A model generated the notes under the pieces. It did not search any database. It had not been told where the DNA came from and saw only the letters and a program-made list of their open reading frames with translations. A DNA stretch of 64,000 nt from Pirellulaceae bacterium (lineage in GTDB: Bacteria > Planctomycetota > Planctomycetia > Pirellulales > Pirellulaceae), in assembly GCA_020852965.1 (NCBI GenBank), contig JADYZV010000009.1, positions 1-64,000 on the forward strand. Direction: 5' to 3'. Shown piece after piece: positions 37,722-46,204 of the stretch (its first letter is position 1; every line of letters starts with the position of its first letter). Position numbers and translations under genes: made by a program.

Positions 37722-37766
37722 CCATCCCGTCCGTTCGCCGCCTTGGGCGGCGAACGGACGGGATGG
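37722..37766. other. Perfect 21-bp inverted repeat with 3-base loop
   Basis: The left arm starts CCATCCCGTCCGTTCGCC at 37722. The right arm is its exact complement ending GGATGG at 37766, with loop TTG. All 21 pairs match. It is just downstream of the hairpin array and about 146 bases past the stop of the convergent nucleotidyltransferase-like gene. The right side has no T-run, so it is not an ordinary intrinsic terminator on either strand. Confidence 0.95.
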
Positions 37767-37883
37767 CCGTGCGCATTGATGGCCGGCCGACTACTACTTG
37801 CCAAAAAACTAATTCACCAGCTAGGCGAGCTCGCTGGGGTCTAGGATGCTGGGGTTGAAGATAAAGTCGACGGGGGGTGCGCA

Positions 37884-37909
37884 CCGACGCGGAGCGTCGG
37901 GCCACATTA
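37884..37909. repeat. R2-family hairpin just after a stop codon
   Basis: Stem CCGACGC, loop GGA, stem GCGTCGG on the plus strand. Read on the minus strand it begins TAATGTGGCCC, three bases after the stop of the nucleotidyltransferase-like gene. This is the same geometry as the copy after the M50 gene. Confidence 0.8.
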
Positions 37910-37912
37910 AAC

Positions 37913-38689
37913 TCAAACAGGAAACGGTTTGTTGTCGAGCGCTAGCTCAACAAACCGCAATACGTCCTCGCCACCTCGCTCCCAGACTTGACTGGCCAAA
38001 TGGCTGAGCTGCCGGCGATCGATGGCATCGATGTTGGCCTTAATGATCCTGCGCAAGTCGACAGCGTCTTGTTCTTTTTTATCCCAATCGCGATGCGGCG
38101 ATACGACCGCCGCGTATTTGGAGACCACGGCCGCTTCAATGGTTGGGATGCGATGCCCGCTATCGGCATCGATGATGACTTGTTCGAGTAGAATGGTTTT
38201 CTGGAATTCGGCCCAGGGCAACATGAGGTCGATCACCGGCTTGGGCTTGCCGTCAGCTGCGGGATCGCTCGGATCGAGGAAGCGAACCACCCGCGATAGT
38301 TCGCGACGTTCGAGCATCGGCCACTGGCGCGCGATCGCATCCGAGGCACGCTTCTTCTGACTGTAGGGAACCATCACGTCGACATCTTGAGTCGCACGGG
38401 GCATGGGTAGGTAACCGACGTACCCGTGCAGCCCCATCAGTACCCAATCTTTGACATTGGCAGCGACCAAGCAATCGATGACTTGTTGTGGTGTGACGTC
38501 CATGGCTCCCTTTCGATGGGTAACCCGGTAATAGCTGCTCAATCGAGTCGAGGTGTGGATGCCGTAGGCGTGCCCCGCCGGTGCGGTGGGATCGCTGGCG
38601 TCGACACCGGCAAAGCCATCCTCTTTGAGCAAAATCGCATTGCGCGCTGCGATATAAGCGGGGTCGGAAATGTCAAGTTCATCGCTCAA
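37913..38689 (-). CDS. Nucleotidyltransferase-fold protein
   Basis: This 258-residue cytoplasmic protein has the pattern of a minimal nucleotidyltransferase fold: an LMGLHGYVGYLPMPRATQDVDVMV-type region in which MGLHGYVGY leads to the acidic pair in TQDVDVMV, then IDLMLPW. The histidine/glycine region stands in for the usual GG/S pair. Similar proteins act as antitoxin partners or as predicted transferases, and the substrate is unknown. The C-terminal part (DAVDLRRIIK, DRRQLSHL) is helical. No toxin-like partner lies next to it. An R2 hairpin lies three bases after its stop. Confidence 0.65.
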   Translation of the reverse strand: MSDELDISDPAYIAARNAILLKEDGFAGVDASDPTAPAGHAYGIHTSTRLSSYYRVTHRKGAMDVTPQQVIDCLVAANVKDWVLMGLHGYVGYLPMPRATQDVDVMVPYSQKKRASDAIARQWPMLERRELSRVVRFLDPSDPAADGKPKPVIDLMLPWAEFQKTILLEQVIIDADSGHRIPTIEAAVVSKYAAVVSPHRDWDKKEQDAVDLRRIIKANIDAIDRRQLSHLASQVWERGGEDVLRFVELALDNKPFPV

Positions 38690-38767
38690 GCTGATCGCCT
38701 TAATGCTATACCATCAATGTAGCTCTATTATAGCACAAGCAGCCATGCAGCAAGCAATTGGCAAAGG

Positions 38768-39913
38768 CTAGTTGCGCGGTGCATAGGTGCGGCCGAGATG
38801 GTCGACGATGACGCGTTTCAATTCGAGCGAATCGAATTCACCATGCACGCGATGAACTACTTCGCCTGCGGGTGAAATCAGCATCGTGTAGGGCACCGCC
38901 CCCTGCCATTCGGGGTCCACCGCGTCGAACAGCTCATCTTGATTCTTGATTTCGACCATAAAATTGCGGGCCGAGCAGTGCTTGTTCTTCAAGACTTTTT
39001 GGGCTTTGTCCTTCGAGGCGGGATCGTCGGCGGAGATGGTGATCAACTCAAACTCGCGACCGCGATACATGCGATGAATCGTGACCAGATCGTCCATCTC
39101 TTCGACACAGGGAATACACCAAGTGGCCCAGACGTTGACCAGTCGATACTTATCCGATGGTTTCGTCAATTGCTGGTGCAGGTCAGTTGGCGAGATGGCT
39201 GCCAGTTCGGCCGTCTCTGCATTCCACTTCGCGAGCGACTCGGCGGCCTGTGGGCGTTTATCGGACCACTTGGTCGAGCAACCAAACACGCGAGTCTGTG
39301 GCACACGCACCTGTTTGCCTGCCAACAACTCTTCGATGGCGTTTCGAGCATCGTGTGAGGTTGGCTGCTTGACATCGTTGTCGTCGATACGCCCGACGTA
39401 ACGCAACCTGCGCGCGGCGTCGAAGATGAACACATGCGGCGTAGCTAGTGCGCCATACTCGCGTGAGGTCTTCTGTGTGTCGCCGTCGTACAAGTACGGA
39501 AACTTGAAGTCGCGTTGTTTGGCGCGCAGCTTCATTTCCTCGAACGAATCGTTCAAATCGCTATAGCCCAGTTCATCCAGCCGAACGGCTAAGGGATCGT
39601 TGGGAGAGATGGCAACGAGCGCTACGTCGCGCTTTGCATAGTCGCGATGCAAATCGATGATGCGTTGCTCGTAAGCCTGCGCGGTCGGGCAATGATTGCA
39701 AGTGAAGATGACTACCAATACTTTGGCCGAGTCAAAATCGCTCAGCGAGTAGTCCCGACCGTCGATTCCAGGCAAATCGAAGTCGGGTGCCGCCGCCCCC
39801 AGCGTGAGCGTTTGTGGTTCGGCGGCGGCAATGCCGGTAACGGCAGTCGTCGCCTCGAAGCCCAGCCCCAGGAGCACCAGCGCTACACTTGCATACAAAT
39901 ACCGAATGTTCAT
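38768..39913 (-). CDS. Redoxin-TlpA double thioredoxin-fold protein, secreted
   Basis: This 381-residue protein has a signal peptide (about 1-30). The first thioredoxin-fold domain (about 37-190) has CNHC at 72-75 (TCNHCPTAQA). The second (about 225-375) has CIPC at 266-269 (VWATWCIPCVEEM), as in TlpA/ResA. Both have a cysteine pair that could do thiol-disulfide exchange in the periplasm. Fused redoxins of this kind are common in planctomycetes. A multiheme cytochrome elsewhere in the window needs thiol maturation, but there is no gene linkage. The CobL gene lies divergently 250 bases away. Confidence 0.87.
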   Translation of the reverse strand: MNIRYLYASVALVLLGLGFEATTAVTGIAAAEPQTLTLGAAAPDFDLPGIDGRDYSLSDFDSAKVLVVIFTCNHCPTAQAYEQRIIDLHRDYAKRDVALVAISPNDPLAVRLDELGYSDLNDSFEEMKLRAKQRDFKFPYLYDGDTQKTSREYGALATPHVFIFDAARRLRYVGRIDDNDVKQPTSHDARNAIEELLAGKQVRVPQTRVFGCSTKWSDKRPQAAESLAKWNAETAELAAISPTDLHQQLTKPSDKYRLVNVWATWCIPCVEEMDDLVTIHRMYRGREFELITISADDPASKDKAQKVLKNKHCSARNFMVEIKNQDELFDAVDPEWQGAVPYTMLISPAGEVVHRVHGEFDSLELKRVIVDHLGRTYAPRN

Positions 39914-40165
39914 CGACGGTTCTCCCTATTCCAACTTTGTAGCTACCGCCGCCAGACGGTAGGCTTTTGCCGTTTGCCGACTGGCGACAGCGGCTACGCC
40001 AGGATTTGCCCCGACTTACGATTTGGCTGAAAATTTGCGACACTAGGCACAGACCCGAATGCGAGCAGCAATAAATCGGCATTAAATCATTGACGAGCCA
40101 TGCGGTCACCGTATTCTATAACGAATTGCCACTGACGGCATGCACAGCTTAGAGGAGCTCAGGGC

Positions 40166-41407
40166 TTGGACCACAAAATCACCATTATTGGCATCGGCGA
40201 CGATGGATTCGAAGGCTTAACCCGCCATGCGCTGGAGCTCATCCATTCGGCAGGTACGCTGTTTGGACCGGCCAATCTGTTGGCAAAACTCGAACCGGGT
40301 AAACAGACCATTGTTCCCCTCTCGGCCGATTTGGCGCAAGTGGCCGCCAGCATCGATGCCGCCCAAAAGCCGCCGCTGGTGCTGCTGGCTAGCGGAGACC
40401 CACTTTTCTACGGCACGGCTCGCTTTCTGTGCGAGAAGCTAGGCAAGGAGCGTTTCGAGGTTTTACCACACGTCAGCAGCATGCAGCTCGCCTTTGCCAG
40501 AGTGAAAGAGAGCTGGGATGAAGCCTATCTGACCAACTTGGCGACTCAGTCCCTGCCGCGCGTCGTGGAGAAGATTCGCTCGGCGGAGAAAGTCGGCGTT
40601 TTTACTTCCGACGAGAATTCGCCGAGCAAACTGGCACAAGCCCTACTCGATAAAGGGATCGAGTACTTCACCGCCTATGTCTGCGAGAATCTTGGTTCAC
40701 CCGACGAACGCGTGACGCGCGGCACGTTGGCAGAGATCGCCGGACAATCCTTCGGCAACTTGAACGTGATGGTACTCGTGCGACATCCGAACGTTCCCGA
40801 CCGCCCAGCCAGCATGACCGGCAAGCGTCTGTTTGGAAATCCTGACGAGTGTTTCTTGCAGAGTCGCCCCAAACGCGGACTGCTAACCCAAAGCGAAGTG
40901 CGCGTGATCGCGTTGGCCGAAATGGATCTGGGCAGCAGCAGCGTGGTGTGGGACGTCGGAGCCGGCAGCGGTTCGGTCGCCATCGAATCAGCCCAGCTCG
41001 CTCCCTCGGGGCGCGTCTACGCCATCGAAATGGACCCCGAGGACTACAATCTTTTGGTTGAAAACTCGCAGACTTTTGGGACCGAGAATCTCACTCCCGT
41101 GCTCGGTGAAGCACCGCAGGCTTGGGCTGATCTGCCGCAGCCCGATGCCGTGTTCGTCGGAGGTACGGGACGTTCGGTGGTGCGGCTTGTCCAGTCGGCT
41201 TGGGAGCGACTGCGCAGCGGAGGACGGCTGGTCGTGAACGTCGCCAGCCTCGACAATTTGACTTCGGTCGAGGAGGCGCTGCGCGCACTCGGTTGCGAAC
41301 CACGCATATTGATGATCAACCTCTCGCACAGCCATCGACAGTTTGAATCGCTGCGATTGGAAGCTGCCAATCCGTCGTTTCTAATCATCGCCCGCAAAGC
41401 AGATTGA
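40166..41407 (+). CDS. cobL: Precorrin-6Y C5,15-methyltransferase (CbiE-CbiT fusion)
   Basis: This 413-residue protein starts with TTG at 40166, with AGGAG eight bases upstream. The N-terminal half is a tetrapyrrole methylase of the CbiE type (TIIGIGDDGFEGLT, LLASGDPLFYGTA). The C-terminal half is a CbiT-type methyltransferase with the SAM loop VWDVGAGSGSVAIESAQ. The fusion carries out methylation at C5 and C15 and decarboxylation in cobalamin biosynthesis. Its length fits CobL. No other cobalamin gene and no B12 riboswitch were seen next to it, so the pathway genes are scattered. It is divergent from the redoxin gene. Confidence 0.93.
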   Translation: MDHKITIIGIGDDGFEGLTRHALELIHSAGTLFGPANLLAKLEPGKQTIVPLSADLAQVAASIDAAQKPPLVLLASGDPLFYGTARFLCEKLGKERFEVLPHVSSMQLAFARVKESWDEAYLTNLATQSLPRVVEKIRSAEKVGVFTSDENSPSKLAQALLDKGIEYFTAYVCENLGSPDERVTRGTLAEIAGQSFGNLNVMVLVRHPNVPDRPASMTGKRLFGNPDECFLQSRPKRGLLTQSEVRVIALAEMDLGSSSVVWDVGAGSGSVAIESAQLAPSGRVYAIEMDPEDYNLLVENSQTFGTENLTPVLGEAPQAWADLPQPDAVFVGGTGRSVVRLVQSAWERLRSGGRLVVNVASLDNLTSVEEALRALGCEPRILMINLSHSHRQFESLRLEAANPSFLIIARKAD

Positions 41408-41426
41408 AAACCCACCCGTTCCTTTG

Positions 41427-41690
41427 TTGACCACGAAAAACACGAAGGACTCGAAAAGCCGGCTCTGTTCTACTTGAGTTGTTTAGTTCATCACGCTGAT
41501 TCATCCCCAGCACCCTACAGTGGAAGATTCGTTCAGATTGCTATTTGCAAACCTCAAACGTCGCTCCCATGTTTTTGCAACCTTCATCTTGAAGGGTAGT
41601 TAGTACAGCATTGGTCATTACCTCGTTGGTGGACCAACATGAACACCAGCAGAAATTTTTTTCGTGTCCTTCGTGTGATTCGTGGTTATC
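41427..41690 (+). mobile_element. MITE-like element, copy B
   Basis: This 264-base element lies between CobL and the PIG-L gene. It begins TTGACCACGAAAAACACGAA and ends TTTTTCGTGTCCTTCGTG followed by TGATTCGTGGTTA, which is an imperfect inverted repeat of the start. The interior aligns with copy A (12973-13274) in reverse: both contain ATTCGTTCA and AAACGTCG, then a CATG/TTTTGCA segment, and CCAGCA just before the T-rich end. No complete coding frame is present. Confidence 0.75.
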
Positions 41691-41759
41691 ACACCCCCCA
41701 GTCCTCCAAGTCCGTGAACGGTTACGCGAGAAGTTTATTTACTTTGAGAGAATCAAGCA

Positions 41760-42572
41760 TTGAATTCACCCTTACCCAGCCAGAATGATGATGCCCCAGC
41801 GCCACCGGCCAGCCCACTGGGAGTCGAAGAGGCCACCGCCGGTGCGGGCCGCCCAGCCGACGTAGATGTGCTGGTGGTCGGTGCACATCCCGACGATGTC
41901 GAAATCGCCTGCGGCGGTACACTTGCGAAATTGATCACGCAAGGCTATCGCGTTGGCATCATCGACTTGACCAACGGTGAACCGACACCACGCTGCGATG
42001 ATCCGCGTATTCGCGAAGCCGAAGCAGCCCGAGCTGCGGAGACTCTGGGGGTAACCTTTCGCAAGATACTACCGCTGACCAATCGCCGACTGTTCGACAG
42101 CTTTGAAACACGAGTGGCATTGGCAACCGAATTTCGACGATATCGGCCAAGGATCGTTATCGGCTTTGGCGGCAAAACCCCAATGGCCTCGCCCGATCAC
42201 TATCAAGCCATGTTGATCACCGACGCGGCCGTGTTCTATTCGCGGTTAACGAAATGGGACGAACATTTCTTTGGACTGCCGGTCCATACGATTCAAAGCC
42301 AGCTCTACTTTCAGCTCGGCTTCGAACCACTCCGCTCCCCCGAGTACAATAGCCAGTTCACCGTCGATATCAGTGAGCAATTGGAAACGAAGCTCGCATC
42401 GATTCTGTGTTACGCTACGCAGTTCCCTCCAGAAAAACGCGGCATTCTTAATCGTGTGCGTGGTCTGGCCATCTCCGCCGGTGCCGCCGCTGGATTCGAG
42501 GCGGGGGAGGTCTTTTCAACGACGCGTCCACTGGGCTGCCGCGATTTAGTCCAAACCGTACTATGTAATTAA
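41760..42572 (+). CDS. PIG-L family deacetylase (BshB1-like)
   Basis: This 270-residue protein starts with TTG at 41760 after GAGAG. About 35 Pro/Ala-rich residues precede a PIG-L (LmbE-like) domain: zinc motif [13 protein letters not shown], then PDHYQAM with a catalytic-type histidine. This family removes the acetyl group from N-acetylglucosamine conjugates. The plan [17 protein letters not shown] and the length fit bacillithiol BshB1-type enzymes. No bshA or bshC is nearby, so the exact substrate is uncertain. A member of another LmbE class is possible. It follows copy B of the MITE-like element and is followed by an R2 repeat. Confidence 0.87.
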   Translation: MNSPLPSQNDDAPAPPASPLGVEEATAGAGRPADVDVLVVGAHPDDVEIACGGTLAKLITQGYRVGIIDLTNGEPTPRCDDPRIREAEAARAAETLGVTFRKILPLTNRRLFDSFETRVALATEFRRYRPRIVIGFGGKTPMASPDHYQAMLITDAAVFYSRLTKWDEHFFGLPVHTIQSQLYFQLGFEPLRSPEYNSQFTVDISEQLETKLASILCYATQFPPEKRGILNRVRGLAISAGAAAGFEAGEVFSTTRPLGCRDLVQTVLCN

Positions 42573-42606
42573 CGCTCTTCATTCGCCTTCACGTCGACCA
42601 AGGCCC

Positions 42607-42633
42607 GACGACGCGGAGCGTCGAGCCACATTA
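42607..42633. repeat. R2-family hairpin, reversed copy
   Basis: The stem CGACGC, loop GGA, stem GCGTCG lies 34 bases after the PIG-L stop. The AATGTGG-type end faces the next gene, so its orientation to the upstream gene is opposite to the other copies. Confidence 0.75.
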
Positions 42634-42667
42634 AATGCAGTTAACACCATTAAATGCAACTAACACC
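42630..42667 (+). repeat. Tandem 19-bp duplication over the histidine kinase start
   Basis: ATTAAATGCAGTTAACACC at 42630 is repeated with two changes at 42649 (ATTAAATGCAACTAACACC). Each copy brings an ATG. The copies are 19 bases apart, so the two ATGs are in different frames. The second, at 42654, is the kinase start. Confidence 0.9.
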
Positions 42668-43997
42668 GTTCATTCGCCCGCACGTTCACAGCTACCCGAC
42701 GCTCGAAACCGCGATTTGGTTTCAACAGTTGCGGTGGGTAGCCGTGGCTGGACAACTGCTGACGTTGGTTTTCGTCGCTTGGGGCTTGAAGATTGCGCTG
42801 CCGATCTGGGAATTGCTGGCGTTGATTGGCGTCACGGCCTCGACCAACATGGGCTATGCACTTTGGCTGCGCGTACTATGGCAGCGCGGGCTCGAGCGCT
42901 CGGAGCGTCTGCCGACAGATCAAGTGGTATCGACCTTAATGCTCGTCGATATCGTGGTACTTACCGGCATGCTCTACTTGTCGGCTGGTATGGCCAATCC
43001 ATTTGCCCTGTTCTATTTCGTGAACATCGCAGTAGCGGGCGCAATCATCGCTCCCGCCTGGGCCTGGAGCGTGTGGGCAACGACGGTAGCAGGAGTCATG
43101 TTGCTCTCGATTCGCAGCCAGTCGCTCGTCGATCTGGATAGTTTCAATATACTGTCGGCGGATCAGACCGATCCTGCCGTGATTTGGACGATTCCCAAGA
43201 TCGGCTTCTTCGTCTCCTTTGCCACCTGCGGCGGCGTGATCACCTACTTCATCACGATATTGACAGGCGAATTGAAACAGCGAGAACAGGCCTTAAAAGA
43301 TGCCGAGGACGCACGGATTCGCAATCGTCAGTTGGCGGCCCTGACCACCCTTGCCGCTGGAGCAGCGCACGAACTGGCTTCACCGCTGAGCACCATCGCT
43401 GTGGTCGCCAAAGAGCTGAGTCGCGCATTGGAAAAGCAGAGTGTCCCCGAGGCGGTAAGTAAAGATGTAGCCTTGATCCGTTCGGAGCTCGATCGCTGTC
43501 GTCACATTCTCGACCGCATGACCAGTACCGCCGGGGAAGCGGCAGGCGAGAAGCTACAAACTATTTCAATTGAAATCTTCTTAAACGAGACACTGGTCGG
43601 ACTACGTGAGCCCGAGCGCGTCGTGGTTGAAATCGCCCCCGAAGCGCGCGAACAAGTCAACTTGCTACCTGTCCAAGCGGCCGCGCAGGCCATTCGCAAT
43701 TTGCTGCAAAATGCACTCGACGCCAGCGGAGCCGAGAGCCTCGTACGTTTGCTAGCCGAACCCAGCTCACAAGGTTGGAAGATCTGTGTCGTCGACCGCG
43801 GCAGCGGAATGACTCCTGAGATTTTGCAGCGAATCGGCGAGCCCTTCTTCACCACCAAAGAGCCCGGACGCGGCATGGGCCTTGGGATGCACTTAACACA
43901 AAACGTCATCCGCCGACTCGATGGCAGCCTGACCTTCGACAGCCGACCAGGTCAGGGGACCACCGCTACGGTAGTTCTTCCGACGTTGCAGGACTAG
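42654..43997 (+). CDS. regB: RegB/PrrB-type redox sensor histidine kinase
   Basis: This 447-residue protein has six likely membrane helices in the first 215 residues. The segment AGMANPF at 111-117 matches the quinone-binding heptapeptide GGxxNPF of RegB, with Ala for the first Gly. The HisKA box AAGAAHELASPLS has the histidine at 239 and is typical of RegB. C282 (DRCRHILDR) lies where RegB has a redox-active cysteine; alignment would be needed to confirm it. The ATPase domain ends GRGMGLGMHLT. The next gene is the matching RegA-type regulator, 47 bases on. The pair probably adjusts respiration to the quinone redox state. No ribosome site was seen. Confidence 0.88.
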   Translation: MQLTPFIRPHVHSYPTLETAIWFQQLRWVAVAGQLLTLVFVAWGLKIALPIWELLALIGVTASTNMGYALWLRVLWQRGLERSERLPTDQVVSTLMLVDIVVLTGMLYLSAGMANPFALFYFVNIAVAGAIIAPAWAWSVWATTVAGVMLLSIRSQSLVDLDSFNILSADQTDPAVIWTIPKIGFFVSFATCGGVITYFITILTGELKQREQALKDAEDARIRNRQLAALTTLAAGAAHELASPLSTIAVVAKELSRALEKQSVPEAVSKDVALIRSELDRCRHILDRMTSTAGEAAGEKLQTISIEIFLNETLVGLREPERVVVEIAPEAREQVNLLPVQAAAQAIRNLLQNALDASGAESLVRLLAEPSSQGWKICVVDRGSGMTPEILQRIGEPFFTTKEPGRGMGLGMHLTQNVIRRLDGSLTFDSRPGQGTTATVVLPTLQD

Positions 43998-44044
43998 TGT
44001 TATAATGCATACCTTGCACTTCGCACTCTTTCGAAGGCCCAACG

Positions 44045-44635
44045 GTGACCGCATCTAGCCCCCCCAATCCAGCAGCTTCTTCCACTGGAAACCAAGCCGT
44101 GCAGGCGCGCAGCATCTTGCTGGTCGACGACAGCATCGTGCTGCGTGATCGACTGGGGCAAGCCTTTCAGGAGCGAGGCTTCCAGGTATCGGTGGCCAGC
44201 AATCACGAGGAAGCGGTCGCCAGCTTCACGCGCGAACCGACCGACCTGGCGGTGCTCGATTTGCGCATGCCGGGTAAACCGGGCTTGGTGTTGCTGCAGG
44301 AACTCAAGCGAATCCGGCCTGAAACGCAGTTCTTGATTCTGTCTGGTTTCGGCTCGATCTCCACCGCCATCGACGCAATTCGCTTGGGGGCCACCAACTT
44401 TCTCCCCAAACCGGCCGATGCAGACGACATCCTCAACGCCTTTGCCCGTGGCGGTTCCGAAGTCGAAATGCCCGATGCCGAAGAGGATATCCCCGTGCCG
44501 ACGCTAGCCCAAGCGGAGTGGGAGCACATCCATCGCATCTTGGCCGATTGTGGCGGCAACATCTCGGAGGCGGCTCGCCGCCTGGGTATCCATCGCCGCT
44601 CGCTACAGCGGAAACTTCGCAAACGCGCCCCGTAA
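44045..44635 (+). CDS. regA: RegA/PrrA-type response regulator with Fis-like helix-turn-helix
   Basis: This 196-residue protein starts with GTG at 44045. The receiver domain (about 20-140) has the acidic pair in VDDS, acceptor D72 (AVLDLRMPG) and the lysine in PKPAD. After a short linker rich in Glu and Pro, a Fis-type helix-turn-helix makes up the C-terminus (ISEAARRLGIHRRSLQRKL). That is the RegA/ActR arrangement. It follows the RegB-type kinase and completes a redox two-component pair. Targets cannot be read from the window. A cytochrome cluster and an ATP synthase operon in the same window are candidates by function only. Confidence 0.92.
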   Translation: MTASSPPNPAASSTGNQAVQARSILLVDDSIVLRDRLGQAFQERGFQVSVASNHEEAVASFTREPTDLAVLDLRMPGKPGLVLLQELKRIRPETQFLILSGFGSISTAIDAIRLGATNFLPKPADADDILNAFARGGSEVEMPDAEEDIPVPTLAQAEWEHIHRILADCGGNISEAARRLGIHRRSLQRKLRKRAP

Positions 44636-44648
44636 GGTTAACGCAGCG

Positions 44649-44687
44649 CGTTGGTCCCCAACGTGAATCTCGGTGGGGACCACCGAG
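44649..44687. repeat. R1-family double hairpin
   Basis: CGTTGG-TCC-CCAACG at 44649-44663 is followed by CTCGGTGG-GGA-CCACCGAG at 44669-44687. The same two hairpins, in reverse order, occur at 61854-61893. It lies just after the regulator gene. Confidence 0.85.
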
Positions 44688-44854
44688 CTACCTTGCGGCT
44701 CCCCCTGTCCACTTGGGGCTTCCTATGGCATACTGAGACACGTCTGAACGCGGGGCACCAAACATCGCGAACAGGCTCGATTAATGGCGTATGAACCACC
44801 ACTAAACTACGCCATTCGTGACCAACGTGAATTCAAACACCATAAGGAAACGAT

Positions 44855-45763
44855 ATGTATAAGAATCTAAACTGTGATTTACTCGGCATTTCCGGTCGAC
44901 AAAGCGAGATCATCGAATTGGCGCTGACATACGGTTTCCGAGGTATCGAGATCGACATGGACGACCTTGTCAAGCGTTGTGGGCGCAGCTCGTTTGAGAG
45001 TGCGTCACGGTTTATAGCCAGCTCAAAACTAAAGATAGCCGGCTTTGACGCCCCTATCGACTTGGACAGCGACGAGGAGACCTTTACCGCTCGACTCGCC
45101 CAACTCAACGGAGTCGCCGAGATCGCAGGCCGCGCCTCAGCCAGAACGGCCATTGTTACCATTCCACACGGCACAAACCGCCTTCCCTACCCAGAATACT
45201 TCGATGTGGTCCGCAAACGAATTGATCAAATCGCAGAAGTTTTTGCCAAGGAAGAAGTACGCGTGGCGCTGACTTTCCATAGTCAAGCTCCTGATGCAGA
45301 AGAAAAGCAGTTTAAATTCGTGCGCGATGTCGAAGGCTTCACCGCAGTCGTCCGAGCCTGCACTTCCAAGAATGTTGCTATTCTTTACGATTCATGGGAC
45401 TGGTTTGTAGGGGGCGGCACCGCTGAGCAGTTCGAGCAAATTGGCCTCCAACGCGTGGCCAGCCTGCGGCTATCGGACTGCCGTGAAGGCGTTTCCGCTA
45501 GCGATGCGAGCCCCGACGATTGCTTGCTGCCCGGCATGACCGAGACCATCGACAATGTAGGTTTGTTGCTAAAGTTTGCGGAAGCGGAACTGAAGCTGCC
45601 TGTCAGCGCCCGTGGCAAGACGCTCGATGAATCCACCACGCGTGACGGACTCGTTGCGGCCGCGCAGGATTCGCTAGACAAAACATTTGAAGCGGCTGGG
45701 ATTCCCAGCGAGACGCGGAAGCCCGAAATGTTTGCCGAAACGAGCTACTCGCGTAGCTATTGA
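44855..45763 (+). CDS. Sugar phosphate isomerase/epimerase-like TIM-barrel protein
   Basis: This 302-residue protein starts at ATG 44855 after AAGGAAA. It has the xylose isomerase-like TIM-barrel plan of the AP-endonuclease 2 family: a start with an invariant-type LGISGRQSEIIELALTYGF region, then a mid-region with histidine in LTFHSQAPD, a glutamate/aspartate in ILYDSWDWF, and ADS-like RLSDCREG near the end. Such proteins isomerise or epimerise sugars, but the substrate is not known. No sugar-use genes are adjacent. A strong terminator lies 150 bases downstream. Confidence 0.8.
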   Translation: MYKNLNCDLLGISGRQSEIIELALTYGFRGIEIDMDDLVKRCGRSSFESASRFIASSKLKIAGFDAPIDLDSDEETFTARLAQLNGVAEIAGRASARTAIVTIPHGTNRLPYPEYFDVVRKRIDQIAEVFAKEEVRVALTFHSQAPDAEEKQFKFVRDVEGFTAVVRACTSKNVAILYDSWDWFVGGGTAEQFEQIGLQRVASLRLSDCREGVSASDASPDDCLLPGMTETIDNVGLLLKFAEAELKLPVSARGKTLDESTTRDGLVAAAQDSLDKTFEAAGIPSETRKPEMFAETSYSRSY

Positions 45764-45836
45764 GACCCGTTAGAGCCTAAGTCAAACCGAACACCTCGAC
45801 CTTATGATCTGTCAGACTTAAGACTTGGGGTAGGCC

Positions 45837-45888
45837 GTAGTGGACGAGGTTACGAGTCCGTTTGGGACTCGTAACCCTCGTCCACTAC
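45837..45888. repeat. R3-family long hairpin
   Basis: GTAGTGGACGAGGTTACGAG at 45837 pairs with CTCGTAACCCTCGTCCAC ending near 45887, with loop GTTT and one extra C in the right arm. The stem is about 23 pairs. Single or split R3 arms occur at 5749, 13303 and 55329-55394. Confidence 0.9.
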
Positions 45889-45915
45889 CCTCAATTTAAT
45901 TGGGGCGGAAGCGCT

Positions 45916-45945
45916 AGCCACGCTCGCCAGAGCGTGGCTTTTCTC
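45916..45945 (+). terminator. Intrinsic terminator
   Basis: The stem AGCCACGCTC, loop GCCA and stem GAGCGTGGCT form a perfect ten-pair hairpin followed by TTTCTC. It ends the transcript of the isomerase gene, 150 bases past its stop. Confidence 0.85.
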
Positions 45946-46204
45946 ATTTGTGTTAAGCTGTAGCGATTGTTGGGGTTACTCTTCGCGTTCCCAATCTTCT
46001 GGTTGTCCCGCTGACAACATTGTTCAATGGCTGTGTGCTTGTGACCGATGAAAGGTCCGTATCGCGCGCCGGTCGTAGTGATTATGTCACCAATGACATC
46101 ATTGCGACCTGATGCTGCCCACCTTTGCACCGCCTCCTGCATGAGCGCTTGCGAAGTGACGCAAGCGACGAGGCCAATTGCCAATAATTGAGGATGCTTC
46201 TGCC

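Noticed and set aside
37475..37804. 109-residue repeated-motif frame on the minus strand
   Set aside because: It is the translation of the five-unit hairpin array, so its repeats come from the DNA repeat and not from a protein.
39914..40165. Possible B12 riboswitch upstream of cobL
   Set aside because: No B12-box-like segment was seen in the 250-base gap. A partial inverted repeat around 39945-40000 is too weak to call.
42635..43141. 168-residue frame starting upstream of regB
   Set aside because: It overlaps the kinase gene in a different frame and has no family resemblance. It is noted only because of the duplicated start.
45891..46184. 97-residue open frame on the minus strand
   Set aside because: It runs through an intrinsic terminator of the plus-strand gene and the upstream region of the TPR gene, and has no recognisable domain.
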